NCBI RefSeq assembly: GCF_032854445.1
Contig: NC_088297.1
Location: forward strand, 17,931,127 to 17,995,126
Reading direction: 5' to 3'
DNA: 64,000 bases
Origin: Liolophura sinensis
Taxonomy: Eukaryota > Mollusca > Polyplacophora > Chitonida > Chitonidae
Shown: one piece after another, positions 10,000 through 21,017 of the stretch
How positions within the stretch are numbered: position 1 is the stretch's first letter
How the letters are laid out: each line of letters starts with the position of its first letter
The notes under the pieces: model-generated
Databases searched by the model: none
What the model was told of the DNA's origin: nothing
What the model saw: only the letters and a program-made list of their open reading frames with translations
Position numbers and translations under genes: made by a program

Positions 10000-11585
10000 G
10001 GAACTTGTTAGGACATTTAGTATATTTGTCTACATATAATGGATTGAAAACACAGTCGTAGGCAGGGTTTGTTGGATGTGCTTAAGCTTTGTAGCATATT
10101 GAAGGCTAAGTTTTATACGTCGGTTATATAAGGAAGGCTCATTTGCCTGCACGTATAAACTTTCTACCGGTGAGGTTCTAAAAGCACCAAGGCTGAGCCT
10201 CAAACCTTGTGATGAACAGGGTCCAACATTTTAATATACGACTCCTAGCGGAACCGTAAATGATGTATCCATAGTCCAATTTAGACCTCACGAGAGAACG
10301 ACATAAATTAAGTAAAACTGATCGGTCAACACCCTAATCGGTGCTGGACACGACCTTAATTATATCGAGAGCCTTTGTACATTTAGCCTTAAGCTTTTTA
10401 ATATGAGTTATAAAAGATAGTTTACTATCAATATAATACCTAAAAATTTTGTTTCTCCAACAATTTTAACCTGTTCACCACAAAAATTTAGCTCGGGATC
10501 AAGATGAAGTTTCCGTTTGTTACAAAATGCATATAAGGAAATCATCCAAGTATAAAGAACCCCCTGTGCCGGAAGTTAATGTTTTTGCTAGGCTATTTAT
10601 TTTCATGCTGAACAGCGTTGGTGACAGAATGCTGCCCTGGGCTACACCCATTTCCTGCTCATAAGAGTTAGAAAGAGTGAACCCCACCCGTACCTTAAAC
10701 TGACGATCAGATAAAAATTGAGATATAAATATAGGTAAGCGACCTTAAAGTTCCATATCCGCGAGGTCTTTTAAGATACGATGTTTCCATGTGGTGTCGT
10801 AGGCCTTTTCAAGGTCAAAAAATATGGACACCACATGTTCGTTATTGATGAACTCCATGGCGAAGAAAGGTTTCAAATCAAACAAGGTGATCCATAGTGG
10901 ATCTACCTTGTCGAACCCGCTTTGAATACTGGAAAGTCACTTGTTGGCTATCATTAATCATCCGTTCCATAGTCTTACAGACACAGCTGTTAAGAGCTAT
11001 GGGACGGTCATTATTTGGATCAGTATGATCCTTACCCGGTTTAGGGGACCGGGATAATACACGCCTCCCTCCATGATGGTGGAAAATTACCAGTTATTCA
11101 AATATTATTAAGCAAGTCCAAGAGAGTCTCCAGTGGCTCAGGTGGTAAATGGCTCAGAAACTTATAATATACGTTATCAGGACCATAAACAGTATCGTGG
11201 GCCTTTTTATTGCAGTCTTAAGTTCTTCGATATTAAAAGGATGATTATAATCTTCTAAATTTTTAGAAGAAAACGGCAATTTAATTTTCATCTTCCGTTT
11301 CTAATATGTTGAAATTATTTAGTATAATTCTCAGAAGATTTCTTGGAAATTGTCTCAGCTAGTTTATTAACTATATCGGGTGGAGAAGTTAATATATTAT
11401 CTCCATCTTTGAAATGCTGAACTTTTGCTTTATTATTTTTGCCCTTAAGGTTCTGAACCCTGTTCCAGACCTTACGCATGGCATGCGTGTTTTTGACGTA
11501 ATGCCCGAAACAAAGTTCCGCCAACAAGATCGTCTCTTGGACTTGAGTAATCGGCGAGCCTTAGCTCGAAAAATACGAACCTGGT
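10000..11585 (-). pseudogene. E1 ORF2 reverse transcriptase (degenerate)
   Basis: Minus-strand fragments match the better preserved E2 RT. They include the PVPKPG-like region near 11040, the palm motif region FDLEKAYD near 10810, GVAQGSILSPTLFSMKINS near 10640 and YLDDF near 10550. A deletion after the LDDF box joins FLICYAF directly to KRKLHLDPEL, removing about 45 codons present in E5. Stops and frameshifts are frequent. The C-terminal thumb/connection segment (SARKSYIKMLDPV-like) is near 10220. Confidence 0.65.
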
Positions 11586-12476
11586 TTAAGTTATTATCAG
11601 CAGGACATATATTAAAATTTCGCTCGGCCTTTTTGCGTTCTTTAATGGCTTTACGACAGTCCTGATCATACCAGGGTTTACTTTTGGATTTGGGATTTTA
11701 GGGATAGTTCTATCGGCAGCTCGTAAAACAAGCTCGTTAAATTTTAATATAGGATCATTTGCTGAATTGAGAGTCTCTGGAGTGATATCAGCCTCACAGA
11801 ACATCTCAAATGCGATCCAATCTGCTTGATCGAATTTCAACCTAGCTACAGGTTCTAAAGAATTAGAAGTGATAGGCTCTAGGATTATAGGAAAATGGTC
11901 ACTACCACAAAGATCGTCATGCACCTTCCAAGAAAAATCTAGAAGTGATGGATCCGTGATAGTGAGATCGATAGCAGAATAAGTGCCATTACCCGGATGT
12001 AAATAGGTATTAGAACCATCATTGAAATAACATAGTTCTTCCTTCGATCAGAAGTCTTCTACTATCTTGCCCTTACTATAAACGGTTTAGATAATTGTAC
12101 TGTAAGATTATGTAACTCATTGGCTGACAAAGAGGTGTTCGGAGGTATATACACCGAACATAATGTGACTGTTTTACACAATGAAACACGAACGGCCACA
12201 GTCTGAAGCTCTGTATCCAGAGCAACAGGGCTTTGGATAATGCTGTTATTTATTAATATCCAGGAGCCGCATGCAGTTCGCTCTTCTTCATTTGAATAAG
12301 TACTATATAATGAATAATTTTTAAGAGTTATTTTATCTTTCTCAGGTGTCTTTAGGTGAGTTTCCTGAAGACACAGGGCAACTGAATTTAAAGATTGAAC
12401 TGGCTGTGTTATTTCAATAATTTTTGCCTTAAGACCTCGACAATTCCATTATATAATTTTGTCTAAAGAAGACATT
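11586..12476 (-). pseudogene. E1 ORF2 endonuclease (APE-like)
   Basis: The ORF2 ATG is at 12476-12474 on the minus strand, matching MSS-DKIIQWNCRGLK in the other copies. The late catalytic block DDLCGSDHFPIILEP (near 11905) keeps the SDH motif. The middle, with the YIPP and GNFN-type boxes, is frameshifted and partly deleted near 12060-12110. This domain nicks the target DNA to prime reverse transcription. The frame continues into the linker region FEMFCEADITPETLNSAN. Confidence 0.7.
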
Positions 12477-12822
12477 ATGGAGGAAGGCGTATGTGGGATT
12501 TCTCTTTATGTTTGGACCGTGGACGATCCTTCCTGGGAGATCGGCCGTTAGATCTCCCTGGTGCGGGGTGATGTATCCGTCACCTCCGCATCTGATGTTG
12601 AAGGACCAACGTCCTCCAACCATCCAAACCTATTAAAAGTTTGGACAGGGTCCCTAGTGGCCTCTGGGGGGCCACTAGATTTATTATTTTTTATTACGAG
12701 ATTTATTTGCAGACTTAGTTCTGGCAGGTTTGTTTTTGCTTTGATCAGGTTCAGGGTTATCAGCTTGTTTGTAATATTTACTGGATTTTTGAGTTACTGT
12801 AGTCGTCTGGGTTGAGCAGGAA

Positions 12823-13819
12823 TTACGGGCAGGTTAAGCAGCAGGTTATAGAGAAGTAGGTTTGTCGTTTCCAATGGGCCAACTCAATGAGGTTTGAGTA
12901 GCAACAGATGCTACTCGCTTGACCGCATTGGCAAATGAAGTCTGCAGTGAAGTATTTAGGAGGCGAGACTAGTTTGCGGGCCTCCTGATACGATATATTG
13001 TTTTCAGTTTTCATAGTGATTATTTGTTTTTCTTTGACGAAAAGTGGGCAGTCCTTAGAGGAAGCCATGTCATCTTCACTGCAATTGCAGCACTTTGCTG
13101 TGCTGCTACAGTCGAAAGCATCATGACCTTCACTGCCGCATCGAAAACAAACCAGTTTATTTTTGCATTGGCCCTTGCCATGACCAAACTTTTGACAATT
13201 AAAACAACGTGTCGGGTTAGGGATATACAACTCTACACTAACCCTATACGGGCCAATGTAGATATACGACGGAATAGATTTACAGTTGAAGGTTAGAAGA
13301 TACGTATTTAGTTTAATGATGTTACCAGATTTCTTCATAGTGAAGCGTTTTACTCTGGTAACACTCTGCGATTTCAGTTCTGTGCAGATTTTCTCTTGTG
13401 ATAAATCAATGATATCCTGATCCCTGTCACGTATAATTCCCTGACAGCTGTTCAGGGAATTATGTGGGGATGTATACACAGGAATATCAGTTATTTCATT
13501 CAAAGGTAATAAATTGATGGATTCTTGTTTCCAGAAACATTCAATGAGAATGTCTCCGGATCGTAATTTTTTGACGTTTTTTAAAGTACCTGCTGATCCC
13601 TGCAAGGCCCTTTTAAGTACAAACGGATGAATTTTTGAGGCCGGCTTCTGTTCACTCTTTGTTGAGAGAACGATGAAAGCCGGCCAACTGTCCTGTCCGT
13701 TATCAACTGAGTCAGCCAAAACCTCTAATTTCCTCTTCTTATCAGCACTTGAAATCGGCTGAGAGGAAGGCCTGTTAGTTTTTACTGGAGACATTAATTG
13801 AAAGGTTTGAGGAAGACAT

Positions 13820-13824
<5 letters not shown>
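12823..13824 (-). CDS. E1 ORF1 (Gag-like protein, three CCHC knuckles)
   Basis: A 333-codon open frame starting MPCLPQTFQLMSPVKTNRPS. Residues around 105-170 form the RRM-like/fold region with GIIRDRDQDIIDLSQEKI and VTRVKRFTMKKSGN. The zinc knuckles follow: CFNCQKFGHGKGQC, CFRCGSEGHDAFDC and CCNCSEDDMASSKDC. The C-terminus runs out of frame at LTCP. In other copies it continues into a basic tail ending one base before ORF2. ORF1 of this class binds RNA and forms RNPs. It is the longest intact frame of E1, but it appears truncated by a frameshift near 12830. Confidence 0.75.

Positions 13825-13851
<27 letters not shown>
13824..13851. repeat. (TA)n microsatellite in E1 5' UTR
   Basis: A run of about 13 TA units lies immediately upstream (minus-strand sense) of the E1 ORF1 start. 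It is absent at the corresponding place in E2. Confidence 0.9.
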
Positions 13852-13854
<3 letters not shown>

Positions 13855-14267
13855 TTAACCACATATGTTCCCCACCCACCACGGAGTGCCAACAACGCCG
13901 ATGCCTGAAACTTGGAATGCCTGGCACGAAAGACACCAAGGATTCCATATGAGGTATACTCGAACAGATTGATTAATACCAACAGGTTAAATTCAATCTA
14001 CTCGATTGACCCATGAGCCACCGCCACGTAGTCCCGTAAACGAAGTTTCAGAAATTTTGGGACAACGCAGAGGAAGACATGACCAAGCCGATTGATCGGA
14101 CCGGGCCCATCCGACCTCCCGTCTCACGCCAAGTAAGGCCCAAAGTGACGTGTTGGGCGTGAGGATCTCGCAAGACTAACCCACCCTCAGAGACCAGGAT
14201 CCCCGTTCTCGGAGATTACGGGTCACAACTCACGGCAAACAGGTCGCTTCCCGGTTGCCTCTCACAC

Positions 14268-14527
14268 AACCGAGAAGATGTGAGCCTATTTTATTCACCG
14301 GGCTCACAAGGAGAGCTCTAGGTTAGTCGTCTTTTACGACAAACTTGCCTAGAGGACTGAGGTCCTATTCTTATCACCCCGGAAACCCAACGGGGACAAC
14401 CGGGAAGACATGAGCCTATTAATTCACCGGGCTCACACAGGAGAGCTCTAGGTTAGTTGACTTTTACGACAAGCTTGCCTAGAGGGCTGAGGTCCTATTC
14501 TTATTACCCCGGAAACACCACGAAGGC
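14268..14527 (-). repeat. 130-bp tandem monomers in E1 5' UTR
   Basis: Two direct copies of a 130-bp unit (about 14268-14397 and 14398-14527) each contain GAAGAYRTGAGCCTATT, TTCACCGGGCTCAC, GAGAGCTCTAGGTTAGT and CTGAGGTCCTATTCTTAT. E2 has only one copy of this unit (about 43264-43392) and E3 has one partial copy. The unit forms the extreme 5' end of the element, the place where internal promoters of non-LTR elements lie. It may act as a reiterated promoter monomer. Confidence 0.75.
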
Positions 14528-14639
14528 TGGAAGACACAAGCCCAGCGCAGAAACGAGATTCCACGTATACGACACGTGAGAGAAATTACAGCGATACCAA
14601 GTGCAGATAATACAGATTTGGGAAAGAGAATTTCAGCTT

Positions 14640-15140
14640 TGGAAAAATTAATCAAGGAGATGTCATGTAAGCAGAGGTCTGTCAATAATAATCAGTCTTG
14701 GGAGGGAGGGGGGAACGGCGTCATCGCCAAAGACAGATGTTGAATGCTTCAATGTCACCGATATGGGACATTACCGACGTGAATGTCAAGGGAAACGTCA
14801 ACACTTCTCGGAAAAATGGGGATAACTGACCAGTGGGGGCGCGAGGATCAGCTGCAAATTCCAGGCTGCCCCCACAACAGATGTTAACTTCACAGATGTT
14901 AGACAATACAAATTTTAGTACTTGCAGAGAGAGTTCATCGGGTTGAACATAACTATGAAATCTGTGGATGATCCGAGGTCTTCAAGTTCAGAACTGGTGC
15001 TTGAAATAGGGATGGAGAATCTAGGTAGTCGGATGTTTGTTACTCGATTTATAGGGAGTAACATGGTTTCATTTCTTGTGGACACAGGTTCTTGTGTCAT
15101 ACTAATTTCGAGTCAAGTCTATAGCATCCTCAATCTAACG
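14640..15140 (+). pseudogene. Gag nucleocapsid and aspartic protease fragment (Ty3)
   Basis: A degenerate zinc knuckle, CFNVTDMGHYRREC (near 14751-14792), has lost its second cysteine. The frame 14922-15158 contains the protease active site FLVDTGSCVILIS (near 15070-15108). Its D-T-G triad is that of retroviral-type aspartic proteases that cleave Gag-Pol. The frame then runs straight into integrase sequence near 15120, marking the internal deletion. Confidence 0.65.
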
Positions 15141-15720
15141 GAATGGTTGAACGTTTAAATCGAACCTTAAAGGATCGACTGGCTATGATGATAGACAAGG
15201 ATCAAGGTAACTGGGACGAACAACTGCCTTTTGCTCTGATGTCTTACAGATCATCACTTCATGACGTAACACGGCAATCTCCAACTATGATGGTGTTAGG
15301 ACGAGAAATAAACTTACCTCTAGATTTCATCACCGGCCGACCAACACAGATGCCAGCAACGAGGGAATAGACTATGCTGCTGAATTGCGTGAGCGCATGG
15401 AAATCGCACATGAAGAGCTCGCCAGGTTCAACGGAAAAATGTTAAGCATCAGAAGCGAAATTATAGCGTCGCAATAAGGGGTGGACATTTAAAATAGGCG
15501 ATGCTGTTTGGCTGTACGATAATGCACATCACAAAAAGCTTATGTCCCAAGTTGGCATGTTGCTGGACTGAAATGTTATATATCAGGTTATGGGTGAACT
15601 TGATGATACAGTATACCGGCTCCAACAACAAGCCAGAGCTAAGAAGAAAATTTATTAATTTTGTCACAGATGTCTGAACCATCTCATCATTGTGCATGTG
15701 GGACAACCTATATAGATGAA
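15120..15720 (+). pseudogene. Integrase C-terminal part (Ty3)
   Basis: Begins at the third catalytic residue region, read as P-Q-S-N-G-M-V-E-R-L-N-R with the conserved glutamate (near 15121-15158). It continues with NWDEQLPFALMSYRSSLHD and SPTMMVLGREINLPLD (15143-15370), then a frameshifted C-terminal tail with KIGDAVWLYDN near 15490. Integrase inserts the cDNA copy. The first two catalytic residues are deleted. Confidence 0.7.
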
Positions 15721-16769
15721 GATCTAGCCTATATCGGCACAAGGTGACCTGTAGCCTAAGGAGTGTCCTTACTGTAATCAACCAGCAATGAACTAGCCCT
15801 GTTTGTTCAAACACCTTGAGACCTATCCATCCACCCATTGGGTAAAAGGAGAGCGACGAAAGCTGTTGTGGCAAAAGCAACATCTGCTACATCCGCCAGT
15901 CCGGCCCACCGCTGGCCAACGAACCTTTTTTTCAACAAGATCACTGTTCCCAAGCCTGTTGGGTGTCCAAGTGATTTATCCCTGACAGAGTCCTGAGGAC
16001 GACACACCAAATGAGATTGGGGAGATTGCAGCCCTTTCACTTTCCATGTCAGAAATAGACACGTTGCAGACGAAGGAATTTTGGTCCTTTCTGATCCCAA
16101 GACCACTGCAGTAACGACGACTTCCATTACCACTGTCATGAGTGTACCCAGTTCCATTGTGGCACCAGTGAGTCTCCCAGAACTTTTCTGCCACCAAGGC
16201 CCATGCCTACCAAGTACATCTTTATTTGTCCTCATCACCAGTTTCCAACAGCTTGTTTGTCGGTGTAACAATTTGCGTTGATTCACTGTTATCTGTAACC
16301 TTGACGACCTCAATCAGTGTTACGAGCACAGTCTCCACTCATGTGTACCTCATCGGAACCTGAGCCAGCAAGAACACCAATATCAACGATCACCACCTAT
16401 GAGGGCGGTAAAGTGACCAGTCCCAGTCAAGGAAGAAACTGTCAAGTCTCCAGTGACATTCCGGTGTGTACTGTGTGGGAATAGAAGAATCGGTGAAGAG
16501 TGAACATTTTAGGACACAAAATCGAAATTTCATTATTAGTTCTCACCACATTTATATCAAAGTTTAAAACTGTAGTTACATAATCCGTACTCATACTTGT
16601 ATATAGAGACAAGGGTCTAGTCAGAACAGATACATGAACTATGAACATTATCTGAATATTTCAGGTTACCAAGGACTGTTGAGATACAGTTATATAGGAC
16701 TGATAATTGTGCGTTTCAGTACTAATTTCACAATTCTAGCACTTCAGTGGTCGGGACAAGCATTTTTTG

Positions 16770-16800
16770 TAGGAGGGGGTGATGTGGCGATTTTGCTAGA
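16770..16800 (+). other. Polypurine tract and putative 3' LTR start
   Basis: TAGGAGGGGGTGA is immediately followed by TGTGGCGATTTTGC at 16783, the arrangement of a plus-strand priming tract and LTR start. The other end of this LTR is not identifiable. About 900 bp downstream (16800-17720) hold no recognisable gene and may be LTR plus flank. Confidence 0.45.
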
Positions 16801-17723
16801 GAGAGTATTATTTCATACAATTGCATGGCAGGTTAGAGTTTAACTTACTGCCTTGTCCATACTGTAGACATAGATTTTACCTTTAGAATGTGAATTTTAT
16901 GGGTTGGAGGATATCCTTAAATTAAATTGGAATTTTTCTGCGGAATATTTGGAAGATTTTGAACATATAGAGACAGGATATTTTATGGGACTCATGAGCG
17001 CAAGTTATTTTTGGCGCCTTGATGTAACTTTTGAAGGACACAGTTTCCGTGGACCCCCTTTCCCAACGTAAGAATTTTAATACTTGATTATTTAATTATA
17101 TGATCATATTTGACGTATAATACATTGACATGTTGAAGGAGTTTTTCTCCAAGTTTGGTATAGTTTGAGATGAGATATAGTTTGGCTAGGTTGCAAAGAG
17201 CATTTTTATAGCGATTTTTTTAATGTTTTGAAGTGAGGAATTCGAGTTGAGTTTCCATTACTTTATGACAGAGTCTTGTTGTAACAAACTGCGTACAGCA
17301 CCTTTCCAGTTAAAACAACATTAGTACTCACTGGCTGTGGCATGGTTTTAGCATAAAACCTTCTTCATACCAAGTTTAGGACACCAAATCATTTTTCGTT
17401 GTTAGTGTTTCACTGCACACGATCGTAATTCACTGCACACGGTGAACTGCCGTTTGACGAGGTTGTCTACTTTACGACATTCCTTAGTGTTAAACTCATA
17501 TTAAAGGAGTTTCAATACGGGCATTAACTTGTACTTGCGAAAGTAAACATGTTTACTCTACAGGCTCATCTCCCCTTTACCTACAAGTTATTGTTTATAC
17601 CTTATTAGTACAAACTATTTACAGTTAGATTTTTTGCCGTAAGATTAGATAGGCATGTACATGTATAGTATTTCTATACATAGATGTTGGAACTTAGCCA
17701 ATCAGTGCCCCGAGTACCATTCT

Positions 17724-18046
17724 GCGAACATGCATTACCCCTCTGATGATCACATACGACGTCACTCCCTTAGGTGAATATATCAGACAGAGTGGTCGAG
17801 TGGTCTAGACGGGTGACATGTATTGCTGGCGGTGTGGTGCCTGACTCTGAGGTCGCTGGTTCGAAACCCACAGTGGTCTCAGCCAAATTCAGCACTAGAA
17901 TTAGTGCTATATTGAGAAAGTGTAATTCCTGTTAACGATAATACTGTTACTTAATCCACTTTCTAAATGACATCTATACCTGTCTGATATATTCACCTAA
18001 GGGAGTGACGTCGTTTGTGATCATCAGAGGGGTAATGCATGTTCGC
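17724..18046. repeat. 67-bp inverted repeat enclosing a SINE
   Basis: The left arm 17724-17790 (GCGAACATGCATTACCCCTC through ATATATCAGACAG) and the right arm 17980-18046 are reverse complements with a single mismatch, CACATACG versus CACAAACG. The 189-bp spacer is almost exactly one tRNA-derived SINE. Bases outside the arms do not match, so no target duplication is visible. Confidence 0.85.
17786..17950 (+). repeat. tRNA-derived SINE, copy 1
   Basis: The head resembles a class II (Leu/Ser-like) tRNA. It has an A box in TGGTCGAGTGGTCTAGACGG and a perfect B box, GGTTCGAAACC, near 17859. The body, CAGCACTAGAATTAGTGCTA to GTTAACGATAATACTGTTAC, is shared with copy 2. The tRNA-like part cannot fold as a normal tRNA and is followed by an unrelated body, which is typical of a Pol III SINE. 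It lies inside a 67-bp inverted repeat. Confidence 0.75.
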
Positions 18047-18087
18047 TGTAAAGTCTACCGGTCAACTACCTTCTATTTTTGTGGAAG

Positions 18088-18252
18088 GCCTGTTGGTCGA
18101 GTGGTCTAGACGGTTGACATGTATTGCTGGCGGTTTGGTGCCTGACTCTGAGGTCGCTGGTTCGAAACCCACAGTGGTCTCAGCCAAATTTCAGCACTAG
18201 AATTTGTGCTATATTCAGAAAGTGTAATCCCTGTTAACGATAATACTGTTAC
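18088..18252 (+). repeat. tRNA-derived SINE, copy 2
   Basis: Nearly identical to copy 1 over about 160 bp, with the same A box, B box (GGTTCGAAACC) and body ending in GATAATACTGTTAC. It lacks the inverted-repeat arms. The two copies are in direct orientation about 300 bp apart. Confidence 0.75.
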
Positions 18253-18892
18253 CATTCTTGGTGTTCATGAATATTTTTGAGGGTAGATTATAAATACTGG
18301 GCAAATCCCCCCCCCCCTTGATTGGGAAGACGACAGGTCGGCGGACGTACATGTGGGGCTGAGAAGAAAACTCTGGGTTGGCATCGGCCTACACCCTCTG
18401 TGTTGTTTGGTAGCTATACCCACTTGTTTTACTCTGCCACTGAGATTGCTTCATATATAAGTGTATATAATATACTGTTTGTGTATACCTCTATGACTGT
18501 AATATATATTTGTACATTTGCGCACGCCCAATTTTTTATTTATTTATTTATTTTGTATATACTTGCCGTGTGTGGACACTGTTGGTGACTAAGTTTTAAA
18601 TATAGTGTAGTGTGGAAAATATTCCGCAGTTGTAAATTTTGCTGTGATTTAAATAGTGGTGGATATTGCTTAGTGTAGGGCTATAGTTCCTATACCTTTG
18701 GTATAGTGGTAGGATTGTATGCAGTACAAATCTTGTACGTGCACTGTCTACTCTGCATTACTAACCCGAGCGCCTTTTGTCTTGTCCGGGCCCGGAGCAG
18801 CTCCCGGGCAACACCCACTTGTGCTTTAACAGTCTTACGTAATAACACATCTGTCCTATACACCTTAGATATTATATTTAGATTAACTAACC

Positions 18893-19371
18893 ATGGACGC
18901 CGCCGAAGGGGGTGAGGATTCCATGGAATTCTCGGAGGTCCGTTCCAGTGATAAACGCGTGCGCGATTTATCCTTGGATCGCGCGTCCTCTGAGGGGAAG
19001 AAACCTAGACAAGTAAACACCAGGTTAAACTCATGTAATCACAGTGTGGTTATATGCTTTATGGGTGGCCTGCCCTTTACAGCGTGGAACAACATGAAAT
19101 TTGGACAAGCGATACAGCAAGCTATCGGTAACATCAAACAGGTGAAAAGGCAGGATTCTAAAGAGCTATTAATTATATGTACGGGACCAGCCCAAGTTAA
19201 AAAGGCTTTGGCATTAACCTCTTTTATGGGACGTGATGTGCAATGTAGACAACAGTTATATGCTAACCAAGCACGGGGTGTTATTTATGGGGTAGGAGAT
19301 GAGCTTACTGAAGAAGATGTATTGGCTGCTTTGAAGAAAAACAAATGTTATAAAGTGGAAAGGCTATATAA
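18893..19371 (+). pseudogene. E6 ORF1 N-terminal part
   Basis: Starts MDAAEGGEDSMEFSEVRSSD. The core region has VICFMGGLPFTAWNNMKFGQ, ELLIICTGPAQVKKAL and GVIYGVGDELTEEDVLAAL, which resembles the RRM-like RNA-binding part of ORF1 proteins. The frame stays open to 19627, but after about 19371 the plus-strand translation is just the antisense of RT. The true coding segment stops at KVERLYK, the inversion breakpoint. Confidence 0.7.
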
Positions 19372-20333
19372 GGCTGAAATATTGTGTTTGTTTAAAAACC
19401 ACACCAAACGAGCATTAATCATTCTTTCCATGACTTTACACAAAGTGGAAGTAAGCGCGATGGGCCTGTACGATGAAGGGGCAGTAAGGTCCTTGGCGGG
19501 TTTAGGCACCGGTATGACGATAGCACTTTTCCACTTAAAGGGGAGTTTCATTTGTGTCCATACCGTATTGTATAACATTAATAACACTGTAAGGCACTGT
19601 TCAGGCAAGTTACACAACATAAAGTAACCAAATCCTCTCCAGGTGACGAGTCAGTGGATACTGAAAGAGCTTGCTTTAACTCTGTTAAAGAAAAACCATC
19701 ATTGATGGGCATTTCATCAAATGCAATATTTTCCAAAGAATGAGCTTTCTCCATTTCTTCCTTATGAGAAATAAATTCAGGGCAATAATTCCTCGAGCTG
19801 GAGACATAGGAAAAGCTGTCAGCTAAAATGTTACATTTGTCTGAATTGGTGACATATTCAGAATCGTTATGAACAATGGTGGGAATAGCTTTAGATTTCC
19901 CCTTGCCATTAATGGACTTAATCTGAGCCCAAACGTTTTTGATTGGTGTATTCTCGGATAAATTACTACAAAATTGCCGCCAGTGATCTTTCTGAGCTCG
20001 TTTAATTGTTTGTTGAGCTACACCTTTTGCCCTCTTGTACAATATAATATCATCGTAATGTCGTGTACAACGTGTTCGATTCTTGAGACGTTTACGTTCC
20101 CTAATGGCAGCGGAGCATTCGGTATTCCACCACGGAACTGGCATTTTATATTTCATATCACCAGAAGATTTAGGTATCGTCTTGGTGGCGGCAGCGTTAA
20201 TGGCGTCCACAATGTTGTCAGAAAATACATCCACATTGTCATCGAAAATCTCACAATTAAAGGATTTCCTACATTCCTTTTGGTAAAGCCCCCAGTTTGC
20301 TCTTTTAATGCTCCATCTGGGAGGGTGACCCAC
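19348..20333 (-). pseudogene. E6 RT N-terminal half and EN-RT linker (inverted)
   Basis: The first frame, 20333-19578, includes VPWWNTECSAAIRERKRLK, the usual linker after the endonuclease, and NVWAQIKSINGKGKSKAI. After a frameshift near 19615 the second frame contains the RT finger motifs AIVIPVPKPAKDLTAPSSYR and PIALTSTLCKVMERMINARL. It ends at the breakpoint near 19375. The continuation (PVQSGFRNKRSTTDH) is on the plus strand near 21975. An in-frame TGA at 20336-20334 separates it from the endonuclease. Confidence 0.75.
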
Positions 20334-21017
20334 TCAGTTTACATAAGGATTGAAATCCCAGGATACATGGACGGGTAGGTGATCACTCCCACACATTGAG
20401 ATATTATCCACGGACCAATCAAAAGACAGGCTTAGGTCAGGGGAACACAGTGTAAGATCAAGATGCGAGAAATTACCGGGGTGGGGATCAACTCGGGTGC
20501 CTGAACCATCATTAAGAATACATAGACCACATTGATCAATAAATTCTTCAAGTACCCGCCCATTTTGGTTAACAGTTGCACTACCCCACAACGGACTGTA
20601 CGCATTAAAATCCCCGCATAAAATGTAGGAGTTATTCAGAGATGACATAAGGCAGTTAAAGTCGGAACGATCCAGACGGTTCGACGGGTTGTAAACGTTT
20701 ACAACACTAACGGATGGACCGTTAGTTCTAGCTATATTGAAATACTGGGCTTCTATGCTGGTAAACGAAGGCAATCTAACCTCGGAAAAGGAAAGTCCAT
20801 GTTTTAAGAACATAGCCAAGCCGTCGCCACCTCTCGTTTCCCTATCTAACCTGTTAATAAAATATCCAGGATATGTATAATCAAGATGCTGCTTTAAAAA
20901 GGTTTCGTGTAAGCAGACAACATGCGGTTCAGGATTTACATTAGAGAGATAGATCTTAAACTCCTGACTGTGGGTACCGATACCCCGAATATTCTGATGA
21001 AGCAAATCAAAGGCCAT
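20334..21017 (-). CDS. E6 endonuclease domain (inverted segment)
   Basis: An open frame starting MAFDLLHQNIRGIG at 21017 is the ORF2 N-terminus (a longer open frame extends to 21047). The APE-like motifs are in order: QNIRG, VVCLHETFLK with the catalytic Glu, RGGDGLAMFLKHG, VVNVYNPSN, ILCGDFNAYSPLWGS, HLDLTLCSPDL and CGSDHLPVHV. All expected catalytic boxes are present. The only defect is the in-frame TGA immediately after the domain. This is the best-preserved endonuclease in the window. Confidence 0.8.
   Translation of the reverse strand: MAFDLLHQNIRGIGTHSQEFKIYLSNVNPEPHVVCLHETFLKQHLDYTYPGYFINRLDRETRGGDGLAMFLKHGLSFSEVRLPSFTSIEAQYFNIARTNGPSVSVVNVYNPSNRLDRSDFNCLMSSLNNSYILCGDFNAYSPLWGSATVNQNGRVLEEFIDQCGLCILNDGSGTRVDPHPGNFSHLDLTLCSPDLSLSFDWSVDNISMCGSDHLPVHVSWDFNPYVN

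Larger units (their letters stand above)
8717..14527 (-). mobile_element. Non-LTR retrotransposon E1 (I/Nimb-like, with RNase H)
   Basis: A nearly complete minus-strand element: 5' UTR (about 14527-13850), ORF1 (13824 to about 12480), ORF2 endonuclease (from 12476), RT, C-terminal RNase H (to about 9080), then a 3' UTR ending in a GAAT/ATTC short tandem tail near 8717-8745. The domain order ORF1(CCHC)-EN-RT-RNase H is that of the I superfamily. Nimb-type elements of molluscs are the closest in my memory. Multiple frameshifts and an RT deletion make it inactive. Its 5' end abuts a Ty3 remnant and I could not find a target duplication. Confidence 0.8.
14528..16782 (+). mobile_element. Ty3/Gypsy remnant (NC-PR-deletion-IN)
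   Basis: Plus-strand pieces in the order Gag nucleocapsid, protease and integrase, with RT and RNase H deleted. It ends in a polypurine tract followed by a TG-starting sequence that is probably the 3' LTR. No 5' LTR is seen because the left side abuts E1. The region between integrase and the PPT (15720-16770) has no recognisable gene. Confidence 0.65.

Noticed and set aside
13024-13296. Plus-strand frame of 90 codons
   Set aside because: It is antisense to the zinc knuckles of E1 ORF1.
16081-16281. Thr/Ser-rich frame between integrase and 3' LTR as a possible env gene
   Set aside because: No signal peptide, transmembrane segment or furin-like site is visible, and the region is short and frameshifted.
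17786-18252. Two tRNA-like sequences with good A and B boxes
   Set aside because: They cannot be folded into a complete tRNA, they occur as near-identical copies and share a non-tRNA body, so I call them SINEs, not tRNA genes.
19372-19627. The second half of the plus-strand frame that starts at 18893
   Set aside because: It is the antisense of RT motifs on the minus strand; the real ORF1 coding stops at the inversion breakpoint.
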